A stretch of 64,000 nt of DNA from Gemmatimonadaceae bacterium (GTDB lineage: Bacteria > Gemmatimonadota > Gemmatimonadetes > Gemmatimonadales > Gemmatimonadaceae). The notes beneath the pieces are model-generated. The model was given only the letters and a program-made list of their open reading frames with translations. It did no database searches and had not been told where the DNA came from. The stretch spans positions 1-64,000 of the forward strand of contig JACVCD010000001.1 of NCBI GenBank assembly GCA_016742275.1, read 5' to 3'. Below are positions 1 to 7,906 of this stretch, piece after piece. How positions within the stretch are numbered: the first letter of the stretch is position 1; each line of letters begins with the position of its first letter. A program made the position numbers and the translations under genes.

Positions 1-1
1 G

Positions 2-1450
2 GTCACACCGGTGCAAGGCACACCAGGCATGTGGTGGGTTGGTGCCAGTGGATTTGCGGCACTGGGCGGTGAAGCGCGTCTCGTCGAGACACTGCTCAGT
101 ATTGCCAGGCAATGGCACCCTGATGCACGGGTGGCTATTGCCGACAGTTGTGTTGCCGCTCGTGCGGCCACATGGGCGCCACGCACATCGTCCGTGCAAG
201 ACACGGCAGCATCGCACGCCCTTGTCATCCCATCCGGTGGATGCGGGAATTATCTCGCCCCAGCGCCCCTGGGCCTTGTCCCCATGCATGATGAGGTACG
301 CGAGGCATTGGATCTGCTGGGCATACGCACCGTTGGTGCACTCGCCGCACTCGATGCCGGTGATGTCGAACAACGCTGGGGAGCAGAGGGACTGATCGCA
401 TGGCGTCTCGCACACGGGCAGGATCCTCGTCGTCCGGGGCTTGTACGAGCGGAAGCCGCGCGACGGGCGAGCGTGGAGTTGCCCGGTGCCGTAGAAAGTG
501 CCGAACCCATTCTGTTCGTGGTGCGCGCGCAGCTGCAACGGTTGGTGCAGGAATGCGTGCATGACGGGCGTGCCGTCGCTGCGATCGGGATCACCCTCGT
601 ACTTGATGCAGGGCGCTCGTATCCGATTGAAGACATCGGCTCCGAAATGCATGGCCACACGCATGTGCCGGAAACAAGCGACGATACACCGGGCACATCA
701 CATATCCCTGCGTCCGTCGCTCCAGTCTTTCAGCAACCGGTGGATCATGATGAGACGCGTGATCTCTTGGCCATCCCGCAGCGCAGCATCACGCGGGAAG
801 TGCGTCCCGCGCGCCCGCTCGCCCGAGTAGAACCACTCTTCGATCAATGCCGCGCGTTGCTCGAGCAGTGGTCGATCCCGGCACCCGTCATCGGTGTCAC
901 CCTCACTATTCCCGCCACTGCTCCACTGGCAGCTGATCAAGGCGATCTGCTCGTGCCTTCATGGCGTGATGCGGCGATGAACGCAGAAGTCGTACTCGCG
1001 CGGCTACGAGCAACACTCGACACGGAACATCAGGGCGATGTCGTAGTGCATCCGGAGGCATACGACACACATCGTCCTGAGGCAGCCGGCGTCTGGCGCA
1101 GTGCCGATGCCGTGGCACTGGCATCAGCGGCGTTACCGGGGGCACTACCAGCCGTATCGCCCAAACAGGTGATGACATCGTCGCAGGAGAGAACACCTGC
1201 CGTACTGCGTCTACTCACTCCAGCCGAACCGATTGACGTCGAAGTACCGCGTGGTGTACCCAACGCCATATGGTGGCGTGGACGCCGACTGGAGTTGCAG
1301 CACGCAGATGGCCCCGAGCGCTTGAGTGGCGATTGGTGGCGCGGGAATCGCTATGCACGTGACTATTGGCGCACCCTCGCGCATTCCGATGGCGAGTTGC
1401 TGATTTACCAGGACGCTACCTCGTGGTATCTGCACGGGTGGTATGACTAG
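2..1450 (+). CDS. imuB: ImuB-like Y-family polymerase subunit of the translesion mutasome, 5' end outside the window
   Basis: The frame is open to the left edge, so the first roughly 90 residues are missing and the GTG at 11 is unlikely to be the true start. The visible part has the ImuB pattern of a Y-polymerase fold: a GGEARL segment, helix-hairpin-helix-like residues LLGIRTVGALAAL followed by RWG and LAHGQDPR, then a little-finger region and the C-terminal tail. ImuB proteins are catalytically dead Y-family relatives that link ImuA and the beta clamp to the error-prone polymerase DnaE2. The very C-terminus (DWWRGNRYARDYWR, then LIYQ and WYLHGWYD) is strongly conserved and recurs in a relic downstream at 5923-6078. 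An SRAP gene follows after 24 bp and dnaE2 lies beyond it, which supports the assignment. The catalytic acidic residues would lie in the missing N-terminus and cannot be checked. Confidence 0.85.
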   Translation, partial: VTPVQGTPGMWWVGASGFAALGGEARLVETLLSIARQWHPDARVAIADSCVAARAATWAPRTSSVQDTAASHALVIPSGGCGNYLAPAPLGLVPMHDEVREALDLLGIRTVGALAALDAGDVEQRWGAEGLIAWRLAHGQDPRRPGLVRAEAARRASVELPGAVESAEPILFVVRAQLQRLVQECVHDGRAVAAIGITLVLDAGRSYPIEDIGSEMHGHTHVPETSDDTPGTSHIPASVAPVFQQPVDHDETRDLLAIPQRSITREVRPARPLARVEPLFDQCRALLEQWSIPAPVIGVTLTIPATAPLAADQGDLLVPSWRDAAMNAEVVLARLRATLDTEHQGDVVVHPEAYDTHRPEAAGVWRSADAVALASAALPGALPAVSPKQVMTSSQERTPAVLRLLTPAEPIDVEVPRGVPNAIWWRGRRLELQHADGPERLSGDWWRGNRYARDYWRTLAHSDGELLIYQDATSWYLHGWYD

Positions 1451-1474
1451 ACTCTTCACTAGAGAGAATTCACT

Positions 1475-2200
1475 GTGTGCGGTCGCGTCGCGCTCAAGCA
1501 CTACAAGTGGGACCGGCAACCGGATTTTCTTCCGCGTAGCTGCATTACGCACTTTGATCTGCAGGGAATCGACTGGCGATTCAACGTGGCGCCCACGTTG
1601 ACCATTCCGATTCTCCGCACTACGGCAGAAGGTACGGAAGCAATCGGCGCACGGTGGTGGCTCGTTCCGCGTGCAATCACCGACATCAAGAGCTGGAAAT
1701 ACAGCACATTCCTTGCGCGCACCGAGGAGATGGAATCCAAACGCACATTCGCCGAGCCATGGGAACGTGGTCAGCGATGTGTCATTCCTGTCGCGGCCGC
1801 ATACGAATGGAATCGTGAGCAGGAACCGTCACAACCATATGCGATCACTCGACGGGATGAAACGTGGATGCTGCTCGGCGGTCTCTGGGAAGAAGGGCCA
1901 ACTGGCGTAAGCTGCGCCATGCTCACAATGAAATCCAACGACCTTTTCAGGCCGATTCACAATCGCATGCCTTTGGCATTCAGCGATGAAGACACCGCAT
2001 TGGCATGGCTCAATCCCGATGTCGCTCCGGAAGAGGCGCGCGCAATGATGCGGTCGTGGGACCCGAGCCCATACCAGGCGTATCCTGTGAGTCGATTCGT
2101 CAGTTCGACAAAGAATGAGGGCGCTGAGTGTATGGAGCCACTCCGTGAGTCTACGAATCAGGTCGACTACGGACCTCTGTTTGACATGCCGGCGCTGTGA
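1475..2200 (+). CDS. SOS response-associated peptidase (SRAP/HMCES/YedK family)
   Basis: This 241-residue protein starts from GTG with AGAGAG about eight bases upstream. The second codon gives Cys2, which becomes the N-terminal catalytic cysteine after methionine removal. Other family hallmarks are visible: FNVAPT near residue 37 (the Asn that helps form the thiazolidine), AAYEW near residue 107 (the catalytic Glu) and IHNRMP near residue 160 (the His). SRAP proteins crosslink covalently to abasic sites in single-stranded DNA and shield them from cleavage. The gene sits between imuB and dnaE2, all on the same strand. It is therefore probably co-induced with the translesion polymerase and acts on the same single-stranded gaps. 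Length is normal for the family. Confidence 0.93.
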   Translation: MCGRVALKHYKWDRQPDFLPRSCITHFDLQGIDWRFNVAPTLTIPILRTTAEGTEAIGARWWLVPRAITDIKSWKYSTFLARTEEMESKRTFAEPWERGQRCVIPVAAAYEWNREQEPSQPYAITRRDETWMLLGGLWEEGPTGVSCAMLTMKSNDLFRPIHNRMPLAFSDEDTALAWLNPDVAPEEARAMMRSWDPSPYQAYPVSRFVSSTKNEGAECMEPLRESTNQVDYGPLFDMPAL

Positions 2201-2258
2201 GCAGGTCATGAAACGCTCTTAATGCCAATTCCATAGAATATTTTCGGCTTTTGTTCGG

Positions 2259-2269
2259 TATATTTCAAT
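2259..2269 (+). promoter_or_regulatory. -10-like box immediately before dnaE2
   Basis: TATATT at 2259-2264 ends five bases before the dnaE2 ATG at 2270. No Shine-Dalgarno-like purine tract is seen before that ATG. If the box is used as a -10 element, transcription would begin at or next to the A of the start codon, giving a leaderless mRNA. No convincing -35 hexamer lies 16-18 bases upstream, so this is a weak promoter call. Confidence 0.35.
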
Positions 2270-5200
2270 ATGCCGAATCCCCACCAGTACGCCGAGCTGC
2301 ACTGTCATTCCGCGTTGTCCCTGCTCGACGGCGCCTCACTACCTGAAGCATTGGTTGGACGCGCAGTCGAACTCGGATATCCAGCGCTCGCACTCACCGA
2401 TCACGATGAGTTGGGTGGCGTGGTGCGATTCGCCACCGCATGCACAGCGGCCCAGATCGGCGGCATACTCGGCGCCGAAGTCACGGTGCGCATGCCCGAA
2501 CTGGGTAACACGCGCGGGCCAACTGTGGGCGAACGACGCACTCACCTCGTTCTACTTGCAGAGACAAGAGAAGGCTATCGCAACATTGCCTCGCTCATCA
2601 CACGTGCCCGTATGGACAGCGAGCGCGGACGTCCCTCCGTGCCATGGGCGCTACTGACACGCCACGTGCAGGGTGTCACGGCACTCACCGGCTGCCCACG
2701 TGGTTGGATCCCGCAATTGCTCGCCGAGGGACAACCAGAGCAGGCATGGACTGCCGCGACCGAACTCCGCGACGTGTTCGGCAAACATCTCGCCATTGAA
2801 TGCTGGGATCACCGACTGCCTGAAGAACGGGAGCTGGTGAAGCAGCTGCAACCACTCGCAAAACGATTGGGCGTCCCCTGGGTGGTCACGAACAACGCGC
2901 ACTACGCCACACCTGAGGCACGCATCGTGCACGATGTGCTGGGAGCGCTACGCCACGGACGCACTCTCGATACCATGGGTACGCGACTACGGCCCAACGC
3001 TGAATGGTCGCTGAAGGCCCCCGCACTCATATACCGTCGCTGGCGAGGCGCGGAAGAAGGTGTGCGCGAAACACTCGCCATCGCGGAACGCTGTGATTTT
3101 CGGCTGGAGCAACTCAAGCCAAGCATGCCAGCGTTTCCACTGCCGCTCGGTGTTACCGCCGATGAGTACCTCGCGCGCCTCGTTGAGCACGGCGCGTATG
3201 AGCGATGGGGAAGCACACGCACACCCAAACACGACAAGCAACTCGCACACGAGTTGGACATGATCCGTCGGCAGCAGCTTGCGGGGTTCTTTCTCATCGT
3301 GTGGGATATCGTGCGCTTTGCTCGACGCGAAGGGATTCTCTGTCAGGGGCGTGGATCCGCCGCCAACTCCGCCGTCTGTTTCTGTTTGGGAATAACGGCC
3401 GTGGATCCGGTGCGCATGGAGTTGTTATTCGAGCGATTTCTGAGTGAGAACCGGCAGGAACCGCCTGACATCGACATTGATTTTGCGCACCGCGATCGAG
3501 AGCGTGTCCTGCAGTACGTGTACAACCGCTATGGGCGTGAGCACGCCGCCATGGTCTGCGAACAAATCACTTGGCGCGGCCGAAGTGCAGTACGCGATGC
3601 CGCACGCGTGCTGGGATTCTCCACACAGCAGGCCGATGCCCTGGCAGCATTCAGTGATCGATTCAGTGCTCGTAGTACGGCGACAGCACTACGAGTAGAC
3701 GAAACACCCAATACGGATGCCACGACGGAAGAAACCGAGGTCATCGATCCTCACACGCGTGCACGCGTCGTGCAACGCACTCGACAGGTGGCTGCAAAAG
3801 TAGCGAAGAAACGTCTTACAGCAGCGGATCGACCAAAGCCCAACGCCAGCTACGAACCATACGGTTCACCAAATGCACAGCGGACACCTGGGGCGATCAG
3901 TGAGCGCGATGCGACCTGGCAGCAGCTTGTGGACCAACGGGCCGAGCGTGGTGAGCATGATGATCGCTCCGGACCATCGCAGGATAGTGCTGCTGGAAGC
4001 CATCTGCTGGCGCGCGCAGGGCTCGATCCAAACGACCCGCGTGTGCAGCAACTGGCGCATGTCGTGGATGGCCTGCACCAGCTCCCGCGCCATCGCTCCA
4101 TTCACGTGGGCGGTTTTATTCTCACCGAGGAGCCACTTGGCTCCATCGTGCCTCTTGAGCCGGCATCAATGCCTGGACGTACGGTAGTACAGTGGGAGAA
4201 GGACGATCTCGATCCAGTCGGCCTCGTGAAGATCGACCTACTGGGACTTGGTATGCTCACTGTTGTGCAGGATTGCCTCCTGTACATCCGGCATACACGC
4301 GGTGTGTCGGTGGATCTCGGTCAACTCGACATGAGTGACCCCATGGTGTACGACGTTATGTGTCGTGCAGACACCGTAGGTCTCTTCCAGATCGAAAGCC
4401 GGGCGCAGATGAACACGCTGCCCCGTCTTCGGCCGCGTTGTTTCTATGATCTCGTAGTGGAAGTTGCACTCATTCGCCCAGGTCCCATTCAGGGTGAGAT
4501 GGTGCACCCGTACTTGCGACGGCGTGCTGGTGAAGAGCCCATCGTGTTTCCGCATCCCTCACTCGAACCGGTGTTGCGTCGTACGCTGGGCGTTCCGCTC
4601 TTTCAGGAGCAGGGGATGCAGGTGGCAATCACTGCGGCCCGATTCACGCCCACACAGGCGGATCATCTGCGTCGTGCCATGGGGCACAAGCGTTCGCATG
4701 AACGCATGGCGTCCATCTGTGAGGAACTCATACACGGCATGATCGCCAACGGAATTTCCGAAGAAGTCAGTCGACGCATCTACAACCAGATCAATGCATT
4801 TGCCGACTACGGATTTCCGGAGAGCCATGCCGCGAGCTTTGCACTGATTGTGTATGCCACGGCCTGGCTTCGTCACTACTATGCACCCGAGTATCTCTGC
4901 GCCATTCTGAATGCGCAGCCCATGGGCTTTTACTCACCCAGCACGCTGATCGAGGATGCAAAGCGGCACGGAGTGCACGTGAACCCCATCGATCTCACCA
5001 GGAGTGGATGGGACCACAGTCTCGAACTGGCGGATGGTCGCACACTGGTGCCCAACGACGGCACGGTACGATGGCGCGCGGCGCACTCCACATCCCACCG
5101 TGCCGACGCACAGAGCAATCCCGCCATCGCCGTCCGACTCGGTTTTCGTCTCGTACGCGGCTTGGGAGCCAAGGCACGTCGCGCACTCGAGGCGGCGCTT

Positions 5201-5854
5201 CGCGACGGTCCGTTCACCGACATTGCAAATGCCGTACAGCGTGTCGCACTTGACCGCACCGCATGGCGCCGGCTCGCGGAGGCCGGTGCATTTGATAGTC
5301 TCTATTCTCACGAGTCGCCGGACCGTAGACGGCGCGTGGCGCTCTGGGATGTCATGGCAGCGACTCGCGGCCCTGAGCTCCCACTGGCACCACGTCAGCA
5401 ATCGCCAGCACCCACAACGCTGCAGGCATACGCACCAGTGGAGCTCACGGAAGCCGACTTTCGCATGACCGGTCTTTCACTGGCCGGGCATCCCATGACT
5501 CATGTACGACCACATCTCGCTCGGAATGGCGTGCTCACCTGCCAGCAGGCGCAGGAGGCCGGAAAAGACGGGCAAACGGTAGCGGTGGCGGGTCTCGTGA
5601 TCTGCCGTCAACGACCCGGCACCGCCAAAGGATTCGTGTTTCTTACACTCGAAGATGAGACGGGCATGCTGAATGTCGTCATCACGCCCGATCGATTCGA
5701 GGAACAGGCACTGCTCATTTCCACATCACCACTGCTTCTCATCCGCGGTACGCTACAAGTAGAACAGCACGTCGTGAATGTGCGAGCAAAGCAGTTCAAG
5801 GCGCTTGAACTTGGCGGTGGTGAACAGCACGTGAAGGGGCACAACTACCATTAG
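2270..5854 (+). CDS. dnaE2: Error-prone DNA polymerase DnaE2 (ImuC)
   Basis: This 1194-residue C-family polymerase alpha subunit replicates across lesions together with ImuA and ImuB. The N-terminal PHP domain is clear (AELHCHSALSLLDGAS, LTDHDELGG). The palm carries PDIDIDFAHRDRE near residue 400, with the catalytic acidic residues. GFPESHAASFAL near residue 845 and a C-terminal OB fold (residues about 1095-1165) complete the family architecture. It is longer than the usual 1030-1090 residues because of a hydrophilic insert of about 110 residues at roughly 467-580, rich in Thr, Asp, Arg and Ala, just before the conserved RHRSIHVGGF motif. The C-terminus reads LELGGGEQHVKGHNYH and recurs in a relic at 6548-6730. 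The start ATG is the first in frame and places the PHP domain correctly. Confidence 0.96.
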   Translation: MPNPHQYAELHCHSALSLLDGASLPEALVGRAVELGYPALALTDHDELGGVVRFATACTAAQIGGILGAEVTVRMPELGNTRGPTVGERRTHLVLLAETREGYRNIASLITRARMDSERGRPSVPWALLTRHVQGVTALTGCPRGWIPQLLAEGQPEQAWTAATELRDVFGKHLAIECWDHRLPEERELVKQLQPLAKRLGVPWVVTNNAHYATPEARIVHDVLGALRHGRTLDTMGTRLRPNAEWSLKAPALIYRRWRGAEEGVRETLAIAERCDFRLEQLKPSMPAFPLPLGVTADEYLARLVEHGAYERWGSTRTPKHDKQLAHELDMIRRQQLAGFFLIVWDIVRFARREGILCQGRGSAANSAVCFCLGITAVDPVRMELLFERFLSENRQEPPDIDIDFAHRDRERVLQYVYNRYGREHAAMVCEQITWRGRSAVRDAARVLGFSTQQADALAAFSDRFSARSTATALRVDETPNTDATTEETEVIDPHTRARVVQRTRQVAAKVAKKRLTAADRPKPNASYEPYGSPNAQRTPGAISERDATWQQLVDQRAERGEHDDRSGPSQDSAAGSHLLARAGLDPNDPRVQQLAHVVDGLHQLPRHRSIHVGGFILTEEPLGSIVPLEPASMPGRTVVQWEKDDLDPVGLVKIDLLGLGMLTVVQDCLLYIRHTRGVSVDLGQLDMSDPMVYDVMCRADTVGLFQIESRAQMNTLPRLRPRCFYDLVVEVALIRPGPIQGEMVHPYLRRRAGEEPIVFPHPSLEPVLRRTLGVPLFQEQGMQVAITAARFTPTQADHLRRAMGHKRSHERMASICEELIHGMIANGISEEVSRRIYNQINAFADYGFPESHAASFALIVYATAWLRHYYAPEYLCAILNAQPMGFYSPSTLIEDAKRHGVHVNPIDLTRSGWDHSLELADGRTLVPNDGTVRWRAAHSTSHRADAQSNPAIAVRLGFRLVRGLGAKARRALEAALRDGPFTDIANAVQRVALDRTAWRRLAEAGAFDSLYSHESPDRRRRVALWDVMAATRGPELPLAPRQQSPAPTTLQAYAPVELTEADFRMTGLSLAGHPMTHVRPHLARNGVLTCQQAQEAGKDGQTVAVAGLVICRQRPGTAKGFVFLTLEDETGMLNVVITPDRFEEQALLISTSPLLLIRGTLQVEQHVVNVRAKQFKALELGGGEQHVKGHNYH

Positions 5855-5922
5855 TCGGCAAGAAGGCCGTACCGCGGCACGCACGGACAGAGCGTGCGAG
5901 ATCACGCAGTGCCCACCCCTCC

Positions 5923-6078
5923 CAACAACACGCACATGGCTCCGAAGGCCTCGGCGGCGACTGGTAGCGTGGTAACTCATACGCACACGACTCTTGGCGT
6001 GTCTTCGTTGAGCCTGACGGGGAAATGCTCATCTATCGAGAGAAGCTTTTGTGGTATCTGCAGGAGTGGCATGATTGA
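5923..6078 (+). pseudogene. Relic of a second imuB: C-terminal 50 codons with an in-frame stop
   Basis: Reading codons from 5923 gives residues that align without gaps to the last 50 residues of the intact ImuB ending at 1450. About 28 of 50 positions are identical by my count, including QHA, GDW, RGN, YA, DGE, LIY, WYL and the final D before the stop at 6076-6078. One Trp codon of the intact gene is TAG here (5965-5967). Similarity fades upstream of about 5923, so only the 3' tail survives. The divergence from the intact copy is too large for a recent tandem duplication, so this is probably the tail of an older or foreign mutasome cassette. It lies 68 bp after dnaE2. Confidence 0.85.
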
Positions 6079-6143
6079 ATACAGCGAGGGAGACCGTCGC
6101 CCCAAGAGAACACGCTTGTTGTAACCGTCACGCAGCGCTCGAA

Positions 6144-6332
6144 TCAATTTCTTCGACACGCACCTGCGGCAATCGCGCGACAGCTGCCGTGCTCGATAGT
6201 CATACTCACCAGATTTCCCGCTTTATCGAAGTCGGCGTAGACGTTCTCGCTGATTTCCCGCGTCTCTTCCACATCTGTATCCGAAAACTCTAGCAGTGCC
6301 GTATCGGTGTCCTTGAAGTACTTGACGTTCAT
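6144..6332 (-). CDS. DUF2283 family small protein
   Basis: This 62-residue protein starts MNVKYFKDTDTALLEFSD and continues ETREISENVYADFDKAGNLV and SMTIEHG, the whole DUF2283 pattern. These small proteins are usually encoded next to a short partner and are suspected to form toxin-antitoxin-like pairs; the function is not established. I chose the internal ATG at 6330-6332 because the family begins exactly there and because it overlaps the TGA of the upstream partner frame (ATGA), a classic coupled junction. The final seven to ten residues (AIAAGACRRN) run past the conserved part. The gene lies antisense between the two mutasome relics. Confidence 0.8.
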   Translation of the reverse strand: MNVKYFKDTDTALLEFSDTDVEETREISENVYADFDKAGNLVSMTIEHGSCRAIAAGACRRN

Positions 6333-6540
6333 GGCTTGAACCTGAAATAAAAAAGGCGTTGTAAACTGTACCCCCGTCCGCGAGCAGCACCACGCGAAGA
6401 CACCGTCCCCTCTCTGGAATGTAGATCCACCGACGAATTCGACCATCCCCTAGCAGTGCCTCAATCACAGGGTGCTCGATCACCTGGAAGATCCATTCGT
6501 CCCGGATCAAGGCGCGATCAGGCCGTCCTCGAGTGTACAT
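6329..6540 (-). pseudogene. DUF4258-like partner of the DUF2283 gene, frameshifted near its 3' end
   Basis: From the ATG at 6538-6540 the frame reads MYTRGRPDRALIRDEW, then VIEHPVIEALLGDGRIRRW, YIPERGRCLRVVLLADGG and TVYNAFF. This resembles the short basic proteins (DUF4258-like, possibly RelE-like in fold) that often precede DUF2283 genes. After NAFF the frame is wrong: a run of six T (minus strand) leaves it one base short. Adding one base restores a tail ending FRFKP and a TGA at 6329-6331 that overlaps the next ATG. The gene is therefore either recently inactivated by a homopolymer slip or affected by a sequencing error. As read, translation runs on into the neighbouring gene in a foreign frame. 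The family name is from memory and is the less certain part of this call. Confidence 0.6.
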
Positions 6541-6547
6541 GAAGTAG

Positions 6548-6730
6548 TCTGTCGTTGTGACTCCAAAGCTCTTCGAACAGGACAGCCGATTGATTTCCGC
6601 CTCTTCGATGCTGCTCGTGCGTGGTGTACTACAAGTGACTCGTGAAGTAGTGAACGTGAGAGCCAAGCGCCTCAAGAGACTCGAATTGGGAGGTGGCGAG
6701 CAGTATGTAAAAGGCTACAACTATCATTGA
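6548..6730 (+). pseudogene. Relic of a second dnaE2: C-terminal 60 codons
   Basis: Codons 6548-6727 align gap-free with the last 60 residues of the intact DnaE2, with 39 of 60 identical by my count. Shared blocks include VVNVRAK, LELGGGEQ, VKG and the terminal NYH, followed by TGA at 6728-6730. Immediately upstream the same frame has a TAG at 6545-6547 and the similarity ends, so the rest of the gene (more than 1100 codons) has been deleted. Together with the imuB relic at 5923-6078, the order imuB tail then dnaE2 tail matches the intact operon. The simplest reading is one large internal deletion, or replacement by the antisense DUF4258-like/DUF2283 cassette. Confidence 0.88.
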
Positions 6731-6837
6731 TAGCGAAACTCCGCGCCAAACATTGCGTAGAGTCCGCACGCACCCTCGCTACCAAAAGCGGCAGCGTCAA
6801 ATGTTGTGCGCACTGTACACCCAATGCCTCCATCATC

Positions 6838-7770
6838 ATGTCAGTCTTCACGCCCCTGCGCGCATGGACTGCGCGCATTCTGCGCGCTGCGCCACTGATC
6901 GCCATTGATCTGCACGCGCAGACTGCTCCATCGCCCACTCAGCCAGTCGCCGCACCGCCGCAATCAACCGAACCATTCACCGTGCGTGTGGTCGGCAAAG
7001 GGGCACCCATGATTCTCATTCCCGGACTCTCCAGCACAGGAGATGTCTGGAATGAAACGGTGTCCGCACTCTGCACCAACTATCAGTGTCACGTACTGTC
7101 GCTGGCCGGTTTCGGTGGCACCCCTGCCGTGATGGCCGACAGCACCTGGTTGCCACGCATGCGTGACGCCGTCATCGCCTACGCCCGTGCACAACGTCTG
7201 AACAAACCCGTCATCATGGGGCATAGCCTTGGCGGTTACCTCGCGCTCGATATTGCGGCCACAGCGCCCGATCTGCCGCGCGCCATCATCAATGTGGATG
7301 GTATGCCGTTCCTTCCAGGCGCGAGCATTCCCGGCAGCACAGTGGAATCTGTGCGACCCATGGCTCAGCAAATGCGCGAACAAATCCGCAAGCCGTCCGC
7401 GCAAAACAACCGCATGATGGATGCACAGGTGCGCACGATGGTTCGTGATACCACGAAGTTCGCGCTCATTCGCACTATGATGAATACCAGCGATCCGGCA
7501 ACGGTCGCCGAAGCCAGGTACTCGCTCTACACGACTGATATTCGGCCCTCCATGACACGCGTCTCAGCTCCCGTGCTCAACCTGCACGCCTGGGTAGCCT
7601 ACAAAGGCTATGGACAGAACCGCGAACGCCTGGAGCCAATGCTCGCCAATCAGTATGCCGGTCTGAAAAATCAGACGACGCGTATCAGTGACACGGCGTA
7701 CCATTTCATCATGTTCGACGAGCCAGCATGGATGCTGCAGGAAGTGCGCGCGTTTCTCGCGGCGCACTGA
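6838..7770 (+). CDS. Exported alpha/beta-hydrolase
   Basis: The 310-residue protein begins MSVFTPLRAW at the ATG at 6838. An upstream in-frame start at 6727 would overlap the dnaE2 relic and gives a non-conserved extension. Residues 1-30 look like a signal peptide (Arg-rich start, hydrophobic core, AQTAP cleavage region), so the enzyme probably acts in the periplasm. The fold is recognised from LIPGLSSTGDVW (oxyanion region), GHSLGG with the nucleophilic Ser, and a C-terminal YHFIMFDEP that supplies the catalytic His. The substrate cannot be inferred. It is followed by a hairpin at 7829-7858 and a convergent gene, so it is probably monocistronic. Confidence 0.85.
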   Translation: MSVFTPLRAWTARILRAAPLIAIDLHAQTAPSPTQPVAAPPQSTEPFTVRVVGKGAPMILIPGLSSTGDVWNETVSALCTNYQCHVLSLAGFGGTPAVMADSTWLPRMRDAVIAYARAQRLNKPVIMGHSLGGYLALDIAATAPDLPRAIINVDGMPFLPGASIPGSTVESVRPMAQQMREQIRKPSAQNNRMMDAQVRTMVRDTTKFALIRTMMNTSDPATVAEARYSLYTTDIRPSMTRVSAPVLNLHAWVAYKGYGQNRERLEPMLANQYAGLKNQTTRISDTAYHFIMFDEPAWMLQEVRAFLAAH

Positions 7771-7828
7771 GCGCATCGAGCATCACAGCCAGTAGTTCAG
7801 TCAACTGATACACAACGCCGAATGACAA

Positions 7829-7858
7829 CGGGGGACTCACCAATTGGCGAGTCCCCCG
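7829..7858. terminator. Bidirectional hairpin between convergent genes
   Basis: CGGGGGACTC at 7829-7838 pairs perfectly with GAGTCCCCCG at 7849-7858 around a ten-base loop. It lies between the hydrolase (plus) and the PEP-CTERM gene (minus). Neither side has a long U tract, so it may act as a weak terminator or a 3' stabiliser for both transcripts. Confidence 0.6.
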
Positions 7859-7870
7859 CATCGTTTCATC

Positions 7871-7906
7871 AAATCACACCGAAAATCACACCGAAAATCA
7901 CACCGA
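7871..7906. repeat. Three perfect 12-bp tandem repeats spanning a stop codon
   Basis: The unit AAATCACACCGA occurs three times in direct succession. The stop codon of the minus-strand PEP-CTERM gene (7898-7900) lies inside the third copy. Extra copies therefore only lengthen the 3' untranslated region, which would make the array a neutral strain marker. Confidence 0.8.
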
